The notes under the pieces: generated by a model
What the model saw: the letters and a program-made list of their open reading frames with translations, nothing else
Told to the model about the DNA's origin: nothing
Database searches by the model: none
Position numbers and translations under genes: made by a program
Part shown: one piece after another, positions 15,704 through 24,566 of the stretch
Position numbering within the stretch: the first letter of the stretch is position 1
How the letters are laid out: the number at the start of each line of letters is the position of its first letter
From: JAFGJQ01 sp964586145
GTDB taxonomy: Bacteria; Planctomycetota; Phycisphaerae; UBA1845
Direction: 5' to 3'
DNA: 33,886 bases
Assembly: GCA_964586145.1 (NCBI GenBank)
Contig: CAZPHH010000052.1
Coordinates: 1-33,886 of the forward strand

Positions 15704-16279
15704 CTACTTCCCCACGCTGTAGCACTCAATCTGCCCGCCGCAGGTGTTGTCGAAATGGATGGCGGTGGCCACGGCCGCCTGGGCAATGGCATCGGCGCTG
15801 CGATTCGTGTCGTATAGCTGGTCCAAGGCCCCGTAGGCGTAGCGGTCGCCGGAGCCCACGGCCGCGTACTTGGCAAACCGGGTGACGGTCAGGTCGCTGT
15901 CCACCTGGAAGATGCCGTGGCGGTTGACCACGAGGAACTCCGAATCGAGGCTGGCGAACGGGCTTTCGTCCTCCTTCTGCGGCTGGTCGTTGACGACCTG
16001 GTAGTGGTCCTTCAGCGCTCGCCAGAGGCGCAGGAAGCAGTCGAAGATTGCGATCTCGTTGTTCAGGGTGGGCGGGCGCTTGCGCGACCGGAAGTAGTGC
16101 AGCATGATGTTGTCATAGACCGACCAGCCGACGCCGCCGACGTACGACGTGCCGATCTTGCGGACCTTCGGCCGGTTCGTCAGGTTGTCCGTATGCTCGC
16201 GCCGCGAGCCGTAGAAGTGCATCGTGTCGGCCGCCAGCACGGTTCGGCCGCCTTTGCTCACCGCAACAACGATGGACAT
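15704..16279 (-). CDS. Proteasome beta/HslV-like Ntn hydrolase with an N-terminal serine
   Basis: This 191-residue protein has the proteasome-fold core. After removal of Met, the first residue is Ser (S-I-V-V-A-V). Asp falls exactly at position 17 (VLAAD), and the lysine equivalent to K33 is the Lys of RPKVRKIG. GGVGW matches the glycine-rich strand after it, and a late AAVGSGDRYAYGAL segment matches the HslV/proteasome SGxxYA region. The start is secure: AAGGAG lies six bases upstream of ATG 16279. HslV acts with the ATPase HslU; no HslU, ClpX or other unfoldase is in this window. It could be a stand-alone peptidase, an acylase-like Ntn enzyme, or the partner of a distant ATPase. Confidence 0.78.
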   Translation of the reverse strand: MSIVVAVSKGGRTVLAADTMHFYGSRREHTDNLTNRPKVRKIGTSYVGGVGWSVYDNIMLHYFRSRKRPPTLNNEIAIFDCFLRLWRALKDHYQVVNDQPQKEDESPFASLDSEFLVVNRHGIFQVDSDLTVTRFAKYAAVGSGDRYAYGALDQLYDTNRSADAIAQAAVATAIHFDNTCGGQIECYSVGK

Positions 16280-16398
16280 GACCAGCTCCTTCCTGAATCG
16301 CGGGGGGAAGGATGGGCGATCGCGGAACGGGTGTCAATGGGGGGCTCGGGGGCCGGGGCGCGGGGCGGACCCCAGATGCGGAGGCCCACCGGCCAACC

Positions 16399-16890
16399 CT
16401 ACTCGGTTCGCTCGTCGCCGGGCGGAGGGACCTCGGTGGCTTCCACGTCGATAAAGCGGCCGTCGTCGCGGGGCGCGGTTCCGGGGGGCGAGAACGGGCC
16501 GGGAGGGATGATCGTCACCCGACGTGCGAAGGAATCCGCCAATCGGCGGCGGATCCGGCGGCGGGCGGGCGGGATCAGCAGGGCAAACCCGACGCCGTCC
16601 GTCAGTATGCCCGGGGTGATCAGCAGCAGCCCGGCCACGAGAATCAGCAGCCCGTCGACCATCGGGCCCGTGGGCATCCGGCCACCGGCCAGCTCGGTCT
16701 GGATGCGAGCGAGCGTGCGGATGCCCTGGTGCCTGGCGAGGGTGGCGCCCACCATGCCGGTCAGAACCACCAGGCCGATCGTCGGGCCGACGGAGATCAC
16801 CCGCCCGATGCGGATCAGCAGGGCCAGCTCCACAATGGGGACCGCTGTGAAGAGGATGAGGAGGTAGAGGAACATCGTCTTGCGCGTCAT
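16399..16890 (-). CDS. fxsA: FxsA-family cytoplasmic membrane protein
   Basis: This 163-residue membrane protein begins with helix MFLYLLILFTAVPIVELALL, then GPTIGLVVLTGMVGATLARHQG and a second hairpin around GLLILVAGLLLITPGILTDG. These are the diagnostic FxsA segments. A polar tail follows, rich in Arg and then Pro/Asp. In E. coli FxsA relieves F-plasmid exclusion of phage T7; its normal role is unclear. The start is uncertain: ATG 16890 or ATG 16875 both lack well-placed ribosome sites, and I give the longer one. It lies 119 bases before the Ntn hydrolase gene in the same direction. Confidence 0.85.
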   Translation of the reverse strand: MTRKTMFLYLLILFTAVPIVELALLIRIGRVISVGPTIGLVVLTGMVGATLARHQGIRTLARIQTELAGGRMPTGPMVDGLLILVAGLLLITPGILTDGVGFALLIPPARRRIRRRLADSFARRVTIIPPGPFSPPGTAPRDDGRFIDVEATEVPPPGDERTE

Positions 16891-16953
16891 CCTCGCGGCA
16901 GAGGCAGCGGGGGTCAATGAGTGCGGCAGATACCGGCTGTCCCGGATCGCCAG

Positions 16954-17119
16954 GGCGGACCCTACGAACCTGTGCCGGAGCGCCAGGACGGTCCCACCAA
17001 AAGGAAAGACCGGCTGGAAAGCCGGTCCCACAAGGAAGCCGGTCCCACTGTAGGGTCCGCCGTGCGGACCGTCTTGGTGGCGTGTGGAAAAGAATGCGGT
17101 CCGCGAGGCGGACCCTACG
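16954..17119. repeat. REP-like palindromic repeat patch
   Basis: Several related units are packed here. GGTCCGC-CGT-GCGGACC lies at 17054-17070 with an upstream TAG. GGTCCGC-GAG-GCGGACC lies at 17098-17114 with a downstream CTAC. A half unit GGCGGACCCTACG lies at 16954-16966. Between them is GACCGGCT-GGAA-AGCCGGTC at 17008-17027 and a 12-base direct repeat AGCCGGTCCCAC at 17020-17031 and 17037-17048. The patch fills the gap between the end of the DUF547 gene and the FxsA start. It looks like a BIME/REP element and may also act as a 3' stem for the DUF547 mRNA. Confidence 0.7.
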
Positions 17120-17140
17120 GACCGGGCGCCGGCGGGAGTT

Positions 17141-18037
17141 TCAGCGGGCGCCGGCGGACGCGCGGGTCCAGAGGTTGAGGTTCCGGTCGAACGGGATCGC
17201 CGCGATCCGGTATCCGACGGCCGTGTTCAGCCAGTCCCGCCGCGGCCCCTCGGCCAACTGGAGCAGCGCGCTGAGCAGGCTTCCCGTTCGCGATCCGGTC
17301 TGCCGGGCGTAGAATTCGAGGAACTCCGGCTGACGGAGGAAGATCGCGCGGGACACGAGCAATTCGCGCCGCTCGTGGTCGATGCGGATTTGCCGGCCGT
17401 TGGCCATGGCGGCGGCCGCCAGTTCCCGCAAGTCGCGCCGCAGCGTGTCCGGACGGATCGGCTGGCCCGCCAGCGGCGGCGAGCCCAGGGCCGCGTCACA
17501 CAGGGCAAACTCCGCGCGGGCATCGGCGCTGCTGTTTGCCCAGACAAGCTGCCGCAGCACGGCCAGCGTGCGCGGGACGCCGTCCACTACGATGCTGTGG
17601 CTCTTTTCGAAGGGCGGCAGGCGCACGTCGTGAACGGTCTCCGGAATGCCGCGATAGAGCACGGCCTGCAGCACACCGGCATTGTAGGCGTTGATGAAAT
17701 AGGCCAGTTGGCTGCTTCGGGACGTGAAATCGCCGGGCTGGGTGGTCGGCCCGACCACGGAAATCAGCCCCAGGTATTGCTGGAGCGGCTCCGGATGAGC
17801 CTTCAGATGGTTGTAGTCCACCAGCCCGTCCTTGACATTCTCGCGCAGAACGGTGGCGAACGCCCGGTCGTCGTATTTGACCGGCACAGGCGAAGGCACC
17901 CAGGCGGCGTTCGTCAGGTTGACGACGGACGGGCCGCATCCGACGGCCCAGGTTGGCCCGGCGAGCAGGAGGATTCGCAGCGCCCAGCCGGACCAGCGCG
18001 TTGTGGTTGCAGGCGTCCTGTGGAACACGGGGTTCAC
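17141..18037 (-). CDS. DUF547-domain lipoprotein
   Basis: This 298-residue predicted lipoprotein has a signal ending A-V-G-C with C34. The DUF547 domain is seen in GLVDYNHLKAHPEPLQQYL, then AYFINAYNAGVLQAVL and a PPFEKSHSIVVDG segment. The function of DUF547 is not known. It starts with GTG 18037, and this start is supported by a four-base GTGA overlap with the stop of the DUF1015 gene, which suggests coupled translation. REP-like repeats follow it. Confidence 0.85.
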   Translation of the reverse strand: MNPVFHRTPATTTRWSGWALRILLLAGPTWAVGCGPSVVNLTNAAWVPSPVPVKYDDRAFATVLRENVKDGLVDYNHLKAHPEPLQQYLGLISVVGPTTQPGDFTSRSSQLAYFINAYNAGVLQAVLYRGIPETVHDVRLPPFEKSHSIVVDGVPRTLAVLRQLVWANSSADARAEFALCDAALGSPPLAGQPIRPDTLRRDLRELAAAAMANGRQIRIDHERRELLVSRAIFLRQPEFLEFYARQTGSRTGSLLSALLQLAEGPRRDWLNTAVGYRIAAIPFDRNLNLWTRASAGAR

Positions 18038-19275
18038 TCCAGCGGGTTGATGGTCAGCCCGGTCGCCAGTTTTGGGTAGAAGTACGTGCTCTTCTGCGGC
18101 ATGAGGTCGCCGGCCTCGCTGACGGCGCGAAGCTGAGCCATGGGGGTTGCCCTGGCCAGCAGAGCGATGCCGTCCTCGTCGCGGGCGGTGGCGCGGGCGA
18201 CGTCCTCCGACTTCACGTAGTGAATCTTCGGCTCACCGATCGGCGACGGCACGGTCAGTTCTTCCAGCAGGTAGCGGTGCAGGTACGCCAGATCCAGTGC
18301 CCGCCAGGCGTCGGTGCGGTCGGGGGCCAGCGTTTTGAGCTTGCCGCGCTCTGTAAACCGCACGCCGACGGTCCGCCCGGTGCGGCCCTCGAACAGGTCC
18401 ATGTCCCCCTGTCCGGCGGGGGTCTCGACGGCGCCGGGCTTCCAGGCGGCCAGCAGCGCATCCAGCGCTACGTGTGCCAGCACGCGCGGGTACGGCAGGA
18501 TCAGGGCGCCGGGATCGTCCATGCTGGCCAGCACCATCAGGACGTACTGGGCGGGGTGTTCGTCGGGAAGCTTGCCGCCGGCCTGCTGGGCCGCGAAGTC
18601 ACGGTAGATCAACCCCGTGCCGTACCGATGATGCCCGTCGGCGATGAAGACCTTTTTCGGGGCCATGACCGCGCGAACGCGGTCGATGGCCGTGGCGTCC
18701 GTTTCGATCCAGACGTGGTTCTCCACGTCTTCCAGCGTGGCCACCGCATCGGGCGTTCGGGAAACGGCGGGATGAAAGGCCGTACCGATTTCGTCCTTTG
18801 GGTCAGAATACAGCCCGAAAACCGGGGAAAGATTGCAGCGAGTGGCCTTCATGAGTGCCAGCCGGTCTTCCTTCGGGCCGCCGAAGGTCTGCTCGTGCGG
18901 CAGGACGACGCCCTCGGAAAACGGCACCAGGCGCAGACGGGCGATGAACATCCGCCGGGTGTATTGCCGGCCGTGGACCGTGAAGACCTGGTGGTACACG
19001 TAGAGGGCCGGGCGCGGCTCGCGGATGAGCGTGCCGTTGGTGAGCCAGGCGTGCAGCGTGTCGGCGGCCTTCTTGTAGCATTCCGGCGGCCCGGCGCTTT
19101 TGGGGGGAATGTACGGCAGATCGATGGCCACGATGTTGCGGTCACTGCCGGCCAGCAGGTGGTCCTTGTCGGCCTGGTCCAGCACGTCATACGGCGGGGC
19201 GATGCGGGTGCTGAGCTGGGCGCCGAGGCGGCCGAAGTCGTAGCGAATCGCGGGAAAGGGCTCAATCCGGGCCAT
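18034..19275 (-). CDS. DUF1015 family protein
   Basis: This 413-residue cytoplasmic protein is a full-length DUF1015 member: MARIEPFPAIRYDF at the N-terminus, STRIAPPYDVLD, LPHEQTFGGPKEDRL in the middle and KVFIADGHHRYGTGL further on, all family signatures. DUF1015 proteins are sometimes annotated as SerB-like or HTH proteins without experimental basis. ATG 19275 has CGGAGG eight bases upstream; the frame upstream is a proline-rich shadow. Its stop overlaps the DUF547 start by four bases, so the two probably form an operon, possibly with comEC 88 bases upstream. Confidence 0.88.
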   Translation of the reverse strand: MARIEPFPAIRYDFGRLGAQLSTRIAPPYDVLDQADKDHLLAGSDRNIVAIDLPYIPPKSAGPPECYKKAADTLHAWLTNGTLIREPRPALYVYHQVFTVHGRQYTRRMFIARLRLVPFSEGVVLPHEQTFGGPKEDRLALMKATRCNLSPVFGLYSDPKDEIGTAFHPAVSRTPDAVATLEDVENHVWIETDATAIDRVRAVMAPKKVFIADGHHRYGTGLIYRDFAAQQAGGKLPDEHPAQYVLMVLASMDDPGALILPYPRVLAHVALDALLAAWKPGAVETPAGQGDMDLFEGRTGRTVGVRFTERGKLKTLAPDRTDAWRALDLAYLHRYLLEELTVPSPIGEPKIHYVKSEDVARATARDEDGIALLARATPMAQLRAVSEAGDLMPQKSTYFYPKLATGLTINPLE

Positions 19276-19363
19276 AGGGCAAACCTCCGTTGAAACTTCA
19301 GAGCGGAAAACGATAACGGACATGCAACCGGGCGGCAAGGGCAGCCAGGACGTGAGCAGGCCG

Positions 19364-22300
19364 CTATCGGAAAGCGGAGGGGTGTCGTTGGCGTTGGGTG
19401 GTGACGGTGAGGGCGGCGGGGGTGATGCGGACGGTGACGGCACCGTGGTCGGCGGTGCTGTACCAGGTGCGGTCGGAGAGCAGGTGCAGCAGCTCCGCGG
19501 ATGTCCGCTCGCGGCGTTCGAACGACGAGCGGATCACCACGCCGGGATCGACGGCCTGAATGAACGCGCCGGTGTTTGAACAGACGCTGCCGTGGTGGGG
19601 AAGCAGCAGCACGTCGGCGTGGAGGTCCGCGTGGTCGATGAGCCATTGCTGCGCGGCGTATTCCACGTCGCCGGTCAGCAGGATGGATCGGCCGGCGTAA
19701 CGCACGCGCAGCACCAGCGACGAGTCGTTCGCGTCCACCTCGAACGGCAGCTCCCGCGGCGGCCAGAGCACCTCGACGGTCACGTCCTCGAAACGCAAGG
19801 GCGGGTCGTCCGCACTGACGGCCGTCGGGCCGAGCTTTCGACGGGCCAGCTCGGCCAGCAGGGCCTGGCCGGGCGTTCCCGGCCGGCACAGGGACTCGAA
19901 GCACGGGGTCACGCAGATGCAGCGGACCCGCACCCGGTCCGCCACGGTGAGCAGGCCGTTGAAATGGTCCAGGTTCGGGTGCGAGACAAACACGCCGTCC
20001 ACCGTGCGCGTTCCGCGGTGCCGCAGATAGGGCACAACCACCGAGTGGCCGGGGTCGTACGAGCCGCCGGCACCCACGTCGTAGAGCCAGGTCCGGCCGT
20101 CGGGCAGTTCCAACACGCTGGACGTGCCGCGCCCGACGGACAGCACGGTCAGCGTCAGGGCATCCCGGCGGCCGGCGGGCCAGAGCCACACCATGACGCT
20201 CAGAAGCAAGGCCGCCGCCACCAGAGCAAACGGAACGGCCTCGATCCGGCTCGGCCCGGCCGCCGGGGGGAGGTCCACCGGGCGCACGCGCGGCGCGGCG
20301 CCGTCCATGGACACCTCGATACCACTGCGGGAGTCGGGAGAGTAAACACGATGATGCGGCGCCAGTTCGCTCACGGGGTCCGGCCCGCCGGATGCCTCCG
20401 GGCGCGGGCAGACCAGGTCCGCGATCTCGGCCTCGGCCAGCAGACGCGGTGTGGCCTGCGTCAGGGCGCGGAAATGGGGCAGCACGGCCACGTCGGCCCG
20501 GGCGTCGGTCTGGTGGGCCATCCACTCCTGGGCATCCTCGCGAATGTCGCCGCAAAGCAGCACGGCCCGCTCCCGATGGGCGACGCGGAGCACGAGCGAC
20601 GCATTCCCCACGCCCAGAGCAAACGGCGGGCTCGCGGGCGGCCAGAGGAAATCCAGCCGCACATCGCCAAGGCCCACGCTCGGCGACTCCGCGGACACGA
20701 CGTGAACCGGGCAGCCGCGCTGCCTCAACCGCCGGACCCACTCCGTACCGCCGCCGTCACGGGCGGCCAGCCGCTCCAGGCACGGCGAGACGCACACGCC
20801 GCCGACGTTCAGGGTGTCAAGGTAGTCCGGGTCAAACTGGCGGGCATCGCGATGCGGATGGGAGGCAATCAGCAGGTTGACGTGCCGGACACCTCGCCGG
20901 CGCAGCAGGGCCGCCAGTACGCCCAGCCCGCGGGGATCGTAGGCCGGGCCGGACGCATCAAAGAGCAGCACGGCGCTGCCGGCCAGCTCAACCACGGCGA
21001 CGCAGCCCGCGCCGACGGGCATGACAGTCACGGTGGTGACGTTCGCCGGCACTGCCCGTTCCGGCGCGGGCGCCCCGCGGTCCCACGCCGCGCCGGCCAT
21101 CTGAAGGAGGCGCCCGTACCACGCGGGGCGACGAACGGCGATCACCCACAGGGCCAGCAGGGCGTAGTAGAAGATCAACAGTGCGATCGGGGGGAACGGC
21201 GTGGATATGCTTGCGCCGGGCAGGCGGCTCAGCACGTCCACCCAATGGCTCAGCACGGAGGCCGGCCACTCCACCATCGGCGTCAGCGGTCCGGCCAGCC
21301 CGGGTACCAGCAGCCCCAGTAGCACTTTCAGGAATGAAGCGACCATCACGACCAGGACGACCGGCCCCACCAGCAGCGTGTTCAGCCATCCCCAGAGCGA
21401 CAGACGCTGGAAGTACAGCATCGCGAGCGGCAATCCGGCCAGCCAGGCCGCGAGTGTCACCGCCAGCGCCTGGCCGATCCGATGCCCCGCGTGCTGCGCA
21501 GCCAGTCGCAGTCGCGACGGGGGTGGCTGGAGCAGGCGGTCCAGCGGGTCGTCGGAAGGCGGTGGGCGAAGCCGGCGGTGGAAACGCATCAGGGCCGCGT
21601 GAAGCGGCCGGAAGAGATACACGATGCCCAGGACGGCCGTGAAGGAGAGTTGAAAGCCGGGGTCGAACAGTGACGCGGGTTGCCGGATGAGAAGGATGAA
21701 CGCGGCGAGGGCGAGGGCATTCGTGGTTTGTCGGCGGCGGTAGAGAAGAATGGCCCCGCAGTAGACGACGGTCATAAGCGCGGCGCGAAGCACCGGCGGG
21801 CGCGGTTCCACGAGCGCGGCGTAGACCAGCGTCGTGCCGATGACCAGAACGGCGCCGGCCCGCAGGCGCAGGCCGGCCACGCGACCGAGCAGCCAGACGA
21901 ATCCCCCCAACATGCACACGTGCATGCCGCTGACCGCCAGAAAGTGCGCGCAGCCGCTGCGGAGAAACGCCTCGTTCAGGTCACGGTCGATGTCCCCGCG
22001 ACGCCCCAGCACCAGGGCATCCAGCAGTGAGGTCTCCCGGCCTGCGTGGTGAAGCATATCGCCCAGAAGCAGGCCGCGCACAAGGTCGCGGGCTCGCGCC
22101 CAGGCGGACCGCAGCCGATCCGGCGACTCGTCGGGCAGCGCCCGCACGCATTCCTGCCGGCTGCACGACAGGCCGACCCACACCCCTGCGCGACGATCGC
22201 GGAGGGTCCAGTCAAACTGTCCGGGATTCTCCGGCGGCGGCGGGCGGTAGAGCTGCCCAAATAGTTCGACGCGCTGCCCCACCCTCATCGTGAGTGCCGG

Positions 22301-22786
22301 TTCTTTGACACTTACGCGCACGACGCCGGCGGCCGGCCGAAAACCACGGACCGTGTCGACCGCCCGGGCCTCGATGAAGAACGACGTTCGCCACGACCCG
22401 GGTGTCCAACGCTCAAAGAGGGGAAGCGCCCGCTGGTAGACGCGCGGCTGGGTCAGGACGGTGCCGCGGACGCGGGCGATGGTCGGCGCGTCCTGCGTGA
22501 AGTGATAGACGTGATCCGGCGGCAGCCGGCGGAACGATCGGTGATGCAGCAGCCCGCCCAGCCCCACGGCCAACAGCACACAGACCACCGGCCAACGGAC
22601 CGCGTGCCGGTTGCCGGCAAAGATGATCGCGGCCGCCGCCAGGAGCGTCAGGCCGTACGTCCAGACGGGCGGTGTGAGCCAGGCGTCGGCCGCGATGCCA
22701 ACGATCAGGCCGATCGCGGCGGGCACCAGAGGAGCCCGAGCAGGTGCCGGCGTCTCATAGAGCGGGATAGTGCGATCGTGTCCCAC
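19364..22786 (-). CDS. comEC: ComEC/Rec2-type DNA uptake channel with two tandem MBL domains
   Basis: About 1140 residues from GTG 22786, which has GAGG six bases upstream; an ATG at 22882 would add 32 polar residues and is less likely. The order is two or three N-terminal helices, the DUF4131 OB-like region (about 90-210), the competence domain with many helices (about 265-550; FLAVSGMHVCMLGG), a first metallo-beta-lactamase domain (about 585-828), a separate membrane helix (852-870), and a second MBL domain (876-1133). The second has SHPNLDHFNGL, LTGDVE and LPHHGS and could bind metal. The first has HPHRDA and LPHFRA, so it lacks key ligands. ComEC moves single-stranded DNA across the inner membrane in transformation. 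Its MBL domain is thought to be a nuclease. Confidence 0.9.
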   Translation of the reverse strand: MGHDRTIPLYETPAPARAPLVPAAIGLIVGIAADAWLTPPVWTYGLTLLAAAAIIFAGNRHAVRWPVVCVLLAVGLGGLLHHRSFRRLPPDHVYHFTQDAPTIARVRGTVLTQPRVYQRALPLFERWTPGSWRTSFFIEARAVDTVRGFRPAAGVVRVSVKEPALTMRVGQRVELFGQLYRPPPPENPGQFDWTLRDRRAGVWVGLSCSRQECVRALPDESPDRLRSAWARARDLVRGLLLGDMLHHAGRETSLLDALVLGRRGDIDRDLNEAFLRSGCAHFLAVSGMHVCMLGGFVWLLGRVAGLRLRAGAVLVIGTTLVYAALVEPRPPVLRAALMTVVYCGAILLYRRRQTTNALALAAFILLIRQPASLFDPGFQLSFTAVLGIVYLFRPLHAALMRFHRRLRPPPSDDPLDRLLQPPPSRLRLAAQHAGHRIGQALAVTLAAWLAGLPLAMLYFQRLSLWGWLNTLLVGPVVLVVMVASFLKVLLGLLVPGLAGPLTPMVEWPASVLSHWVDVLSRLPGASISTPFPPIALLIFYYALLALWVIAVRRPAWYGRLLQMAGAAWDRGAPAPERAVPANVTTVTVMPVGAGCVAVVELAGSAVLLFDASGPAYDPRGLGVLAALLRRRGVRHVNLLIASHPHRDARQFDPDYLDTLNVGGVCVSPCLERLAARDGGGTEWVRRLRQRGCPVHVVSAESPSVGLGDVRLDFLWPPASPPFALGVGNASLVLRVAHRERAVLLCGDIREDAQEWMAHQTDARADVAVLPHFRALTQATPRLLAEAEIADLVCPRPEASGGPDPVSELAPHHRVYSPDSRSGIEVSMDGAAPRVRPVDLPPAAGPSRIEAVPFALVAAALLLSVMVWLWPAGRRDALTLTVLSVGRGTSSVLELPDGRTWLYDVGAGGSYDPGHSVVVPYLRHRGTRTVDGVFVSHPNLDHFNGLLTVADRVRVRCICVTPCFESLCRPGTPGQALLAELARRKLGPTAVSADDPPLRFEDVTVEVLWPPRELPFEVDANDSSLVLRVRYAGRSILLTGDVEYAAQQWLIDHADLHADVLLLPHHGSVCSNTGAFIQAVDPGVVIRSSFERRERTSAELLHLLSDRTWYSTADHGAVTVRITPAALTVTTQRQRHPSAFR

Positions 22787-22924
22787 AGCCGTCCTCGTCC
22801 CATCAGAACTGTGTCGGTTGAGCAGGCGGCGCGGTCCGGAACTGTGCGTCTCTTGCACATGTCGTATACCGCGGGTATGCATGGTGCGTCAATGGAAGCC
22901 AGCCGGTCGGTAAAGTGGCATTGA

Positions 22925-23509
22925 ATGGGGCGTATCGCGGTCATTTTTGATCTGGACGGAACGATCACCCGACCGTTCCTCGACTTCGAGGCTATCCGGC
23001 GTGAGATGGGGTTGCCGAAAGGGCTGCCGATCCTGGAGGCCATGGGCACGCTGGATGCGCCGGGGAGGGCTGCCGCGGAGGCGGTCCTGGACCGGCACGA
23101 GCAGGCGGCCGCCGAGCAGTCCACCACACACGACGGCGCCCGCGAGGCCATCGAGCGTCTGCGCGGTCACGGCTGCCCGGTCGCGATCCTGACGCGCAAC
23201 ACGCGCAAGTGGACGACCTTCGTGCTGGACAAGCACGGCATTGTCGTGGATGCGATCCGCTGCCGGGAGGATGGGGCGGTCAAGCCGTCGCCGCAGCCGG
23301 TGCGCGAGCTATGTCAGGTGTTGGGGGCCGATCCTGCCGCAAGCTGGATGATCGGAGACCACCGATTCGATCTGGAATCGGGTCGCGATGCCGGCAGCCG
23401 GACGATTCTCATGCTGGGTGACCGGGAAGACATGCCGACGTGGGCGGACCTGGCCGATCACATCGTGCGGTCGTTTGCCGAGATTCCTCCGCTGATTCTG
23501 CACGCCTGA
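22925..23509 (+). CDS. HAD-superfamily phosphatase
   Basis: This 194-residue HAD hydrolase has motif I VIFDLDGTIT (residues 6-15), motif II near LTRNT, the lysine of motif III in AVKPSPQPV, and motif IV GDHRFDLESGRDAG. The small alpha-helical cap is of the phosphoglycolate phosphatase/beta-phosphoglucomutase type. The substrate is unknown. The ATG at 22925 has no clear Shine-Dalgarno sequence. It is divergent from comEC and convergent with the alpha/beta hydrolase gene. Confidence 0.88.
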   Translation: MGRIAVIFDLDGTITRPFLDFEAIRREMGLPKGLPILEAMGTLDAPGRAAAEAVLDRHEQAAAEQSTTHDGAREAIERLRGHGCPVAILTRNTRKWTTFVLDKHGIVVDAIRCREDGAVKPSPQPVRELCQVLGADPAASWMIGDHRFDLESGRDAGSRTILMLGDREDMPTWADLADHIVRSFAEIPPLILHA

Positions 23510-23527
23510 CCGAAACGTCTCGCGCAT

Positions 23528-24565
23528 CTATCCGCCTGGGGTTGTTGCGCACTGCCAGGATACACCGTCCGCCGATTGAAGAACCACGCTGCCCCGGCGG
23601 TCCGCGCGGGTCACGGATCGCCCGTTGACGACGATCTCCACCGTTGGCTGTGCATCCGTCGGCAGCGCATCCAGGTTGATCTCGAGTTGACGGACGGAAT
23701 CGACATGGACGTTCAACCGGCCGTTGGCGTCCAGCCGGGCATCCACGGAGCCGGGGGCTTTTTCGGCGGCCGGCTTCATCGCGGAGATCCAGTACGCCCG
23801 CGACGGATCGCCGGCAGCCGCCACGAGCGTAACCCGATTCGGCCGGCGCACCCGGGATTGCGCGTTGAACCACTCCAGCAACCGGGGCAGATTCGCCCCG
23901 ATCAGGGCGCTTCGGTGTCCGAAGCCACTCTCCTCCCGATACTGGAAGGAGATGCCCAGTTCCGCGAGTCGGCCGGCCGGCCCGCGCGACTCCTTCACCG
24001 GAACTACGTCATCGTCGGTGTCATGGATGATGAACGGAGCGAGGTGCCGGGCGTTTGGCAGCCGCTCCGGCGGCGGAGCGAGCCCGGCCATAGGAGCGAT
24101 GGCCGCAAACCGGTCCGGGTGCCGCAGCCCAAGATACCACGTGCCCCAGCCGCCCATGGAATGGCCGGTGAGGTACACGCGGTCGGCGTCGACGGCGCAG
24201 CGGCGGGCCACGTCGTCGATCACGTCCAGGACATCCTGCTCGCCCGGGCCGTCGTAGTAGCGATCACCACGGCCGTTGGGGGCGGCAACTACGTAGCCGT
24301 AACGGTCGGCCACGTCCTTTACGGGAGTGAGGTCGAACCACGCATTGTGATCCACTCCCTTGCCGTGCAGGACGACCAGGAGGGGCATCGGCTTGCCCTC
24401 GCGCGCCGTCCTGGGAACGAAGAGCCGGTACGGCTGCGCCGAGCCGTCCGCGCGGCTGACCACGGTCAGCGCGTGATCGCCCGGTTCCGGCCGCTCATCT
24501 GCCATAGAACTCCTCACCAGGCCGGTTGCCAGCAGGCCGGACAATATCCCCACGAGTATACGCAT
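23528..24565 (-). CDS. Secreted alpha/beta hydrolase (esterase/PHB-depolymerase-like)
   Basis: This 345-residue enzyme has an N-terminal signal peptide (residues 1-22, cleavage near SSMADE). The hydrolase core shows the oxyanion HGKG (67-70), nucleophile elbow GHSMGG with S136, an acid in HDTDDDVVP (about 184-186) and H217 in GFGHRS. The last about 100 residues are a beta-rich accessory domain. ATG 24565 has AGGGAG six bases upstream and lies one base after the stop of the PLP enzyme gene, so the two are co-transcribed. Hydrolysis of an ester in the periplasm or outside is the likely role; the substrate is unknown. Confidence 0.85.
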   Translation of the reverse strand: MRILVGILSGLLATGLVRSSMADERPEPGDHALTVVSRADGSAQPYRLFVPRTAREGKPMPLLVVLHGKGVDHNAWFDLTPVKDVADRYGYVVAAPNGRGDRYYDGPGEQDVLDVIDDVARRCAVDADRVYLTGHSMGGWGTWYLGLRHPDRFAAIAPMAGLAPPPERLPNARHLAPFIIHDTDDDVVPVKESRGPAGRLAELGISFQYREESGFGHRSALIGANLPRLLEWFNAQSRVRRPNRVTLVAAAGDPSRAYWISAMKPAAEKAPGSVDARLDANGRLNVHVDSVRQLEINLDALPTDAQPTVEIVVNGRSVTRADRRGSVVLQSADGVSWQCATTPGG

Positions 24566-24566
24566 T

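Noticed and set aside
18849..20741. 630-codon minus-strand frame overlapping comEC and the DUF1015 gene
   Set aside because: It is in another frame of two well-supported genes and reads as Arg/Ala/Gly low-complexity protein.
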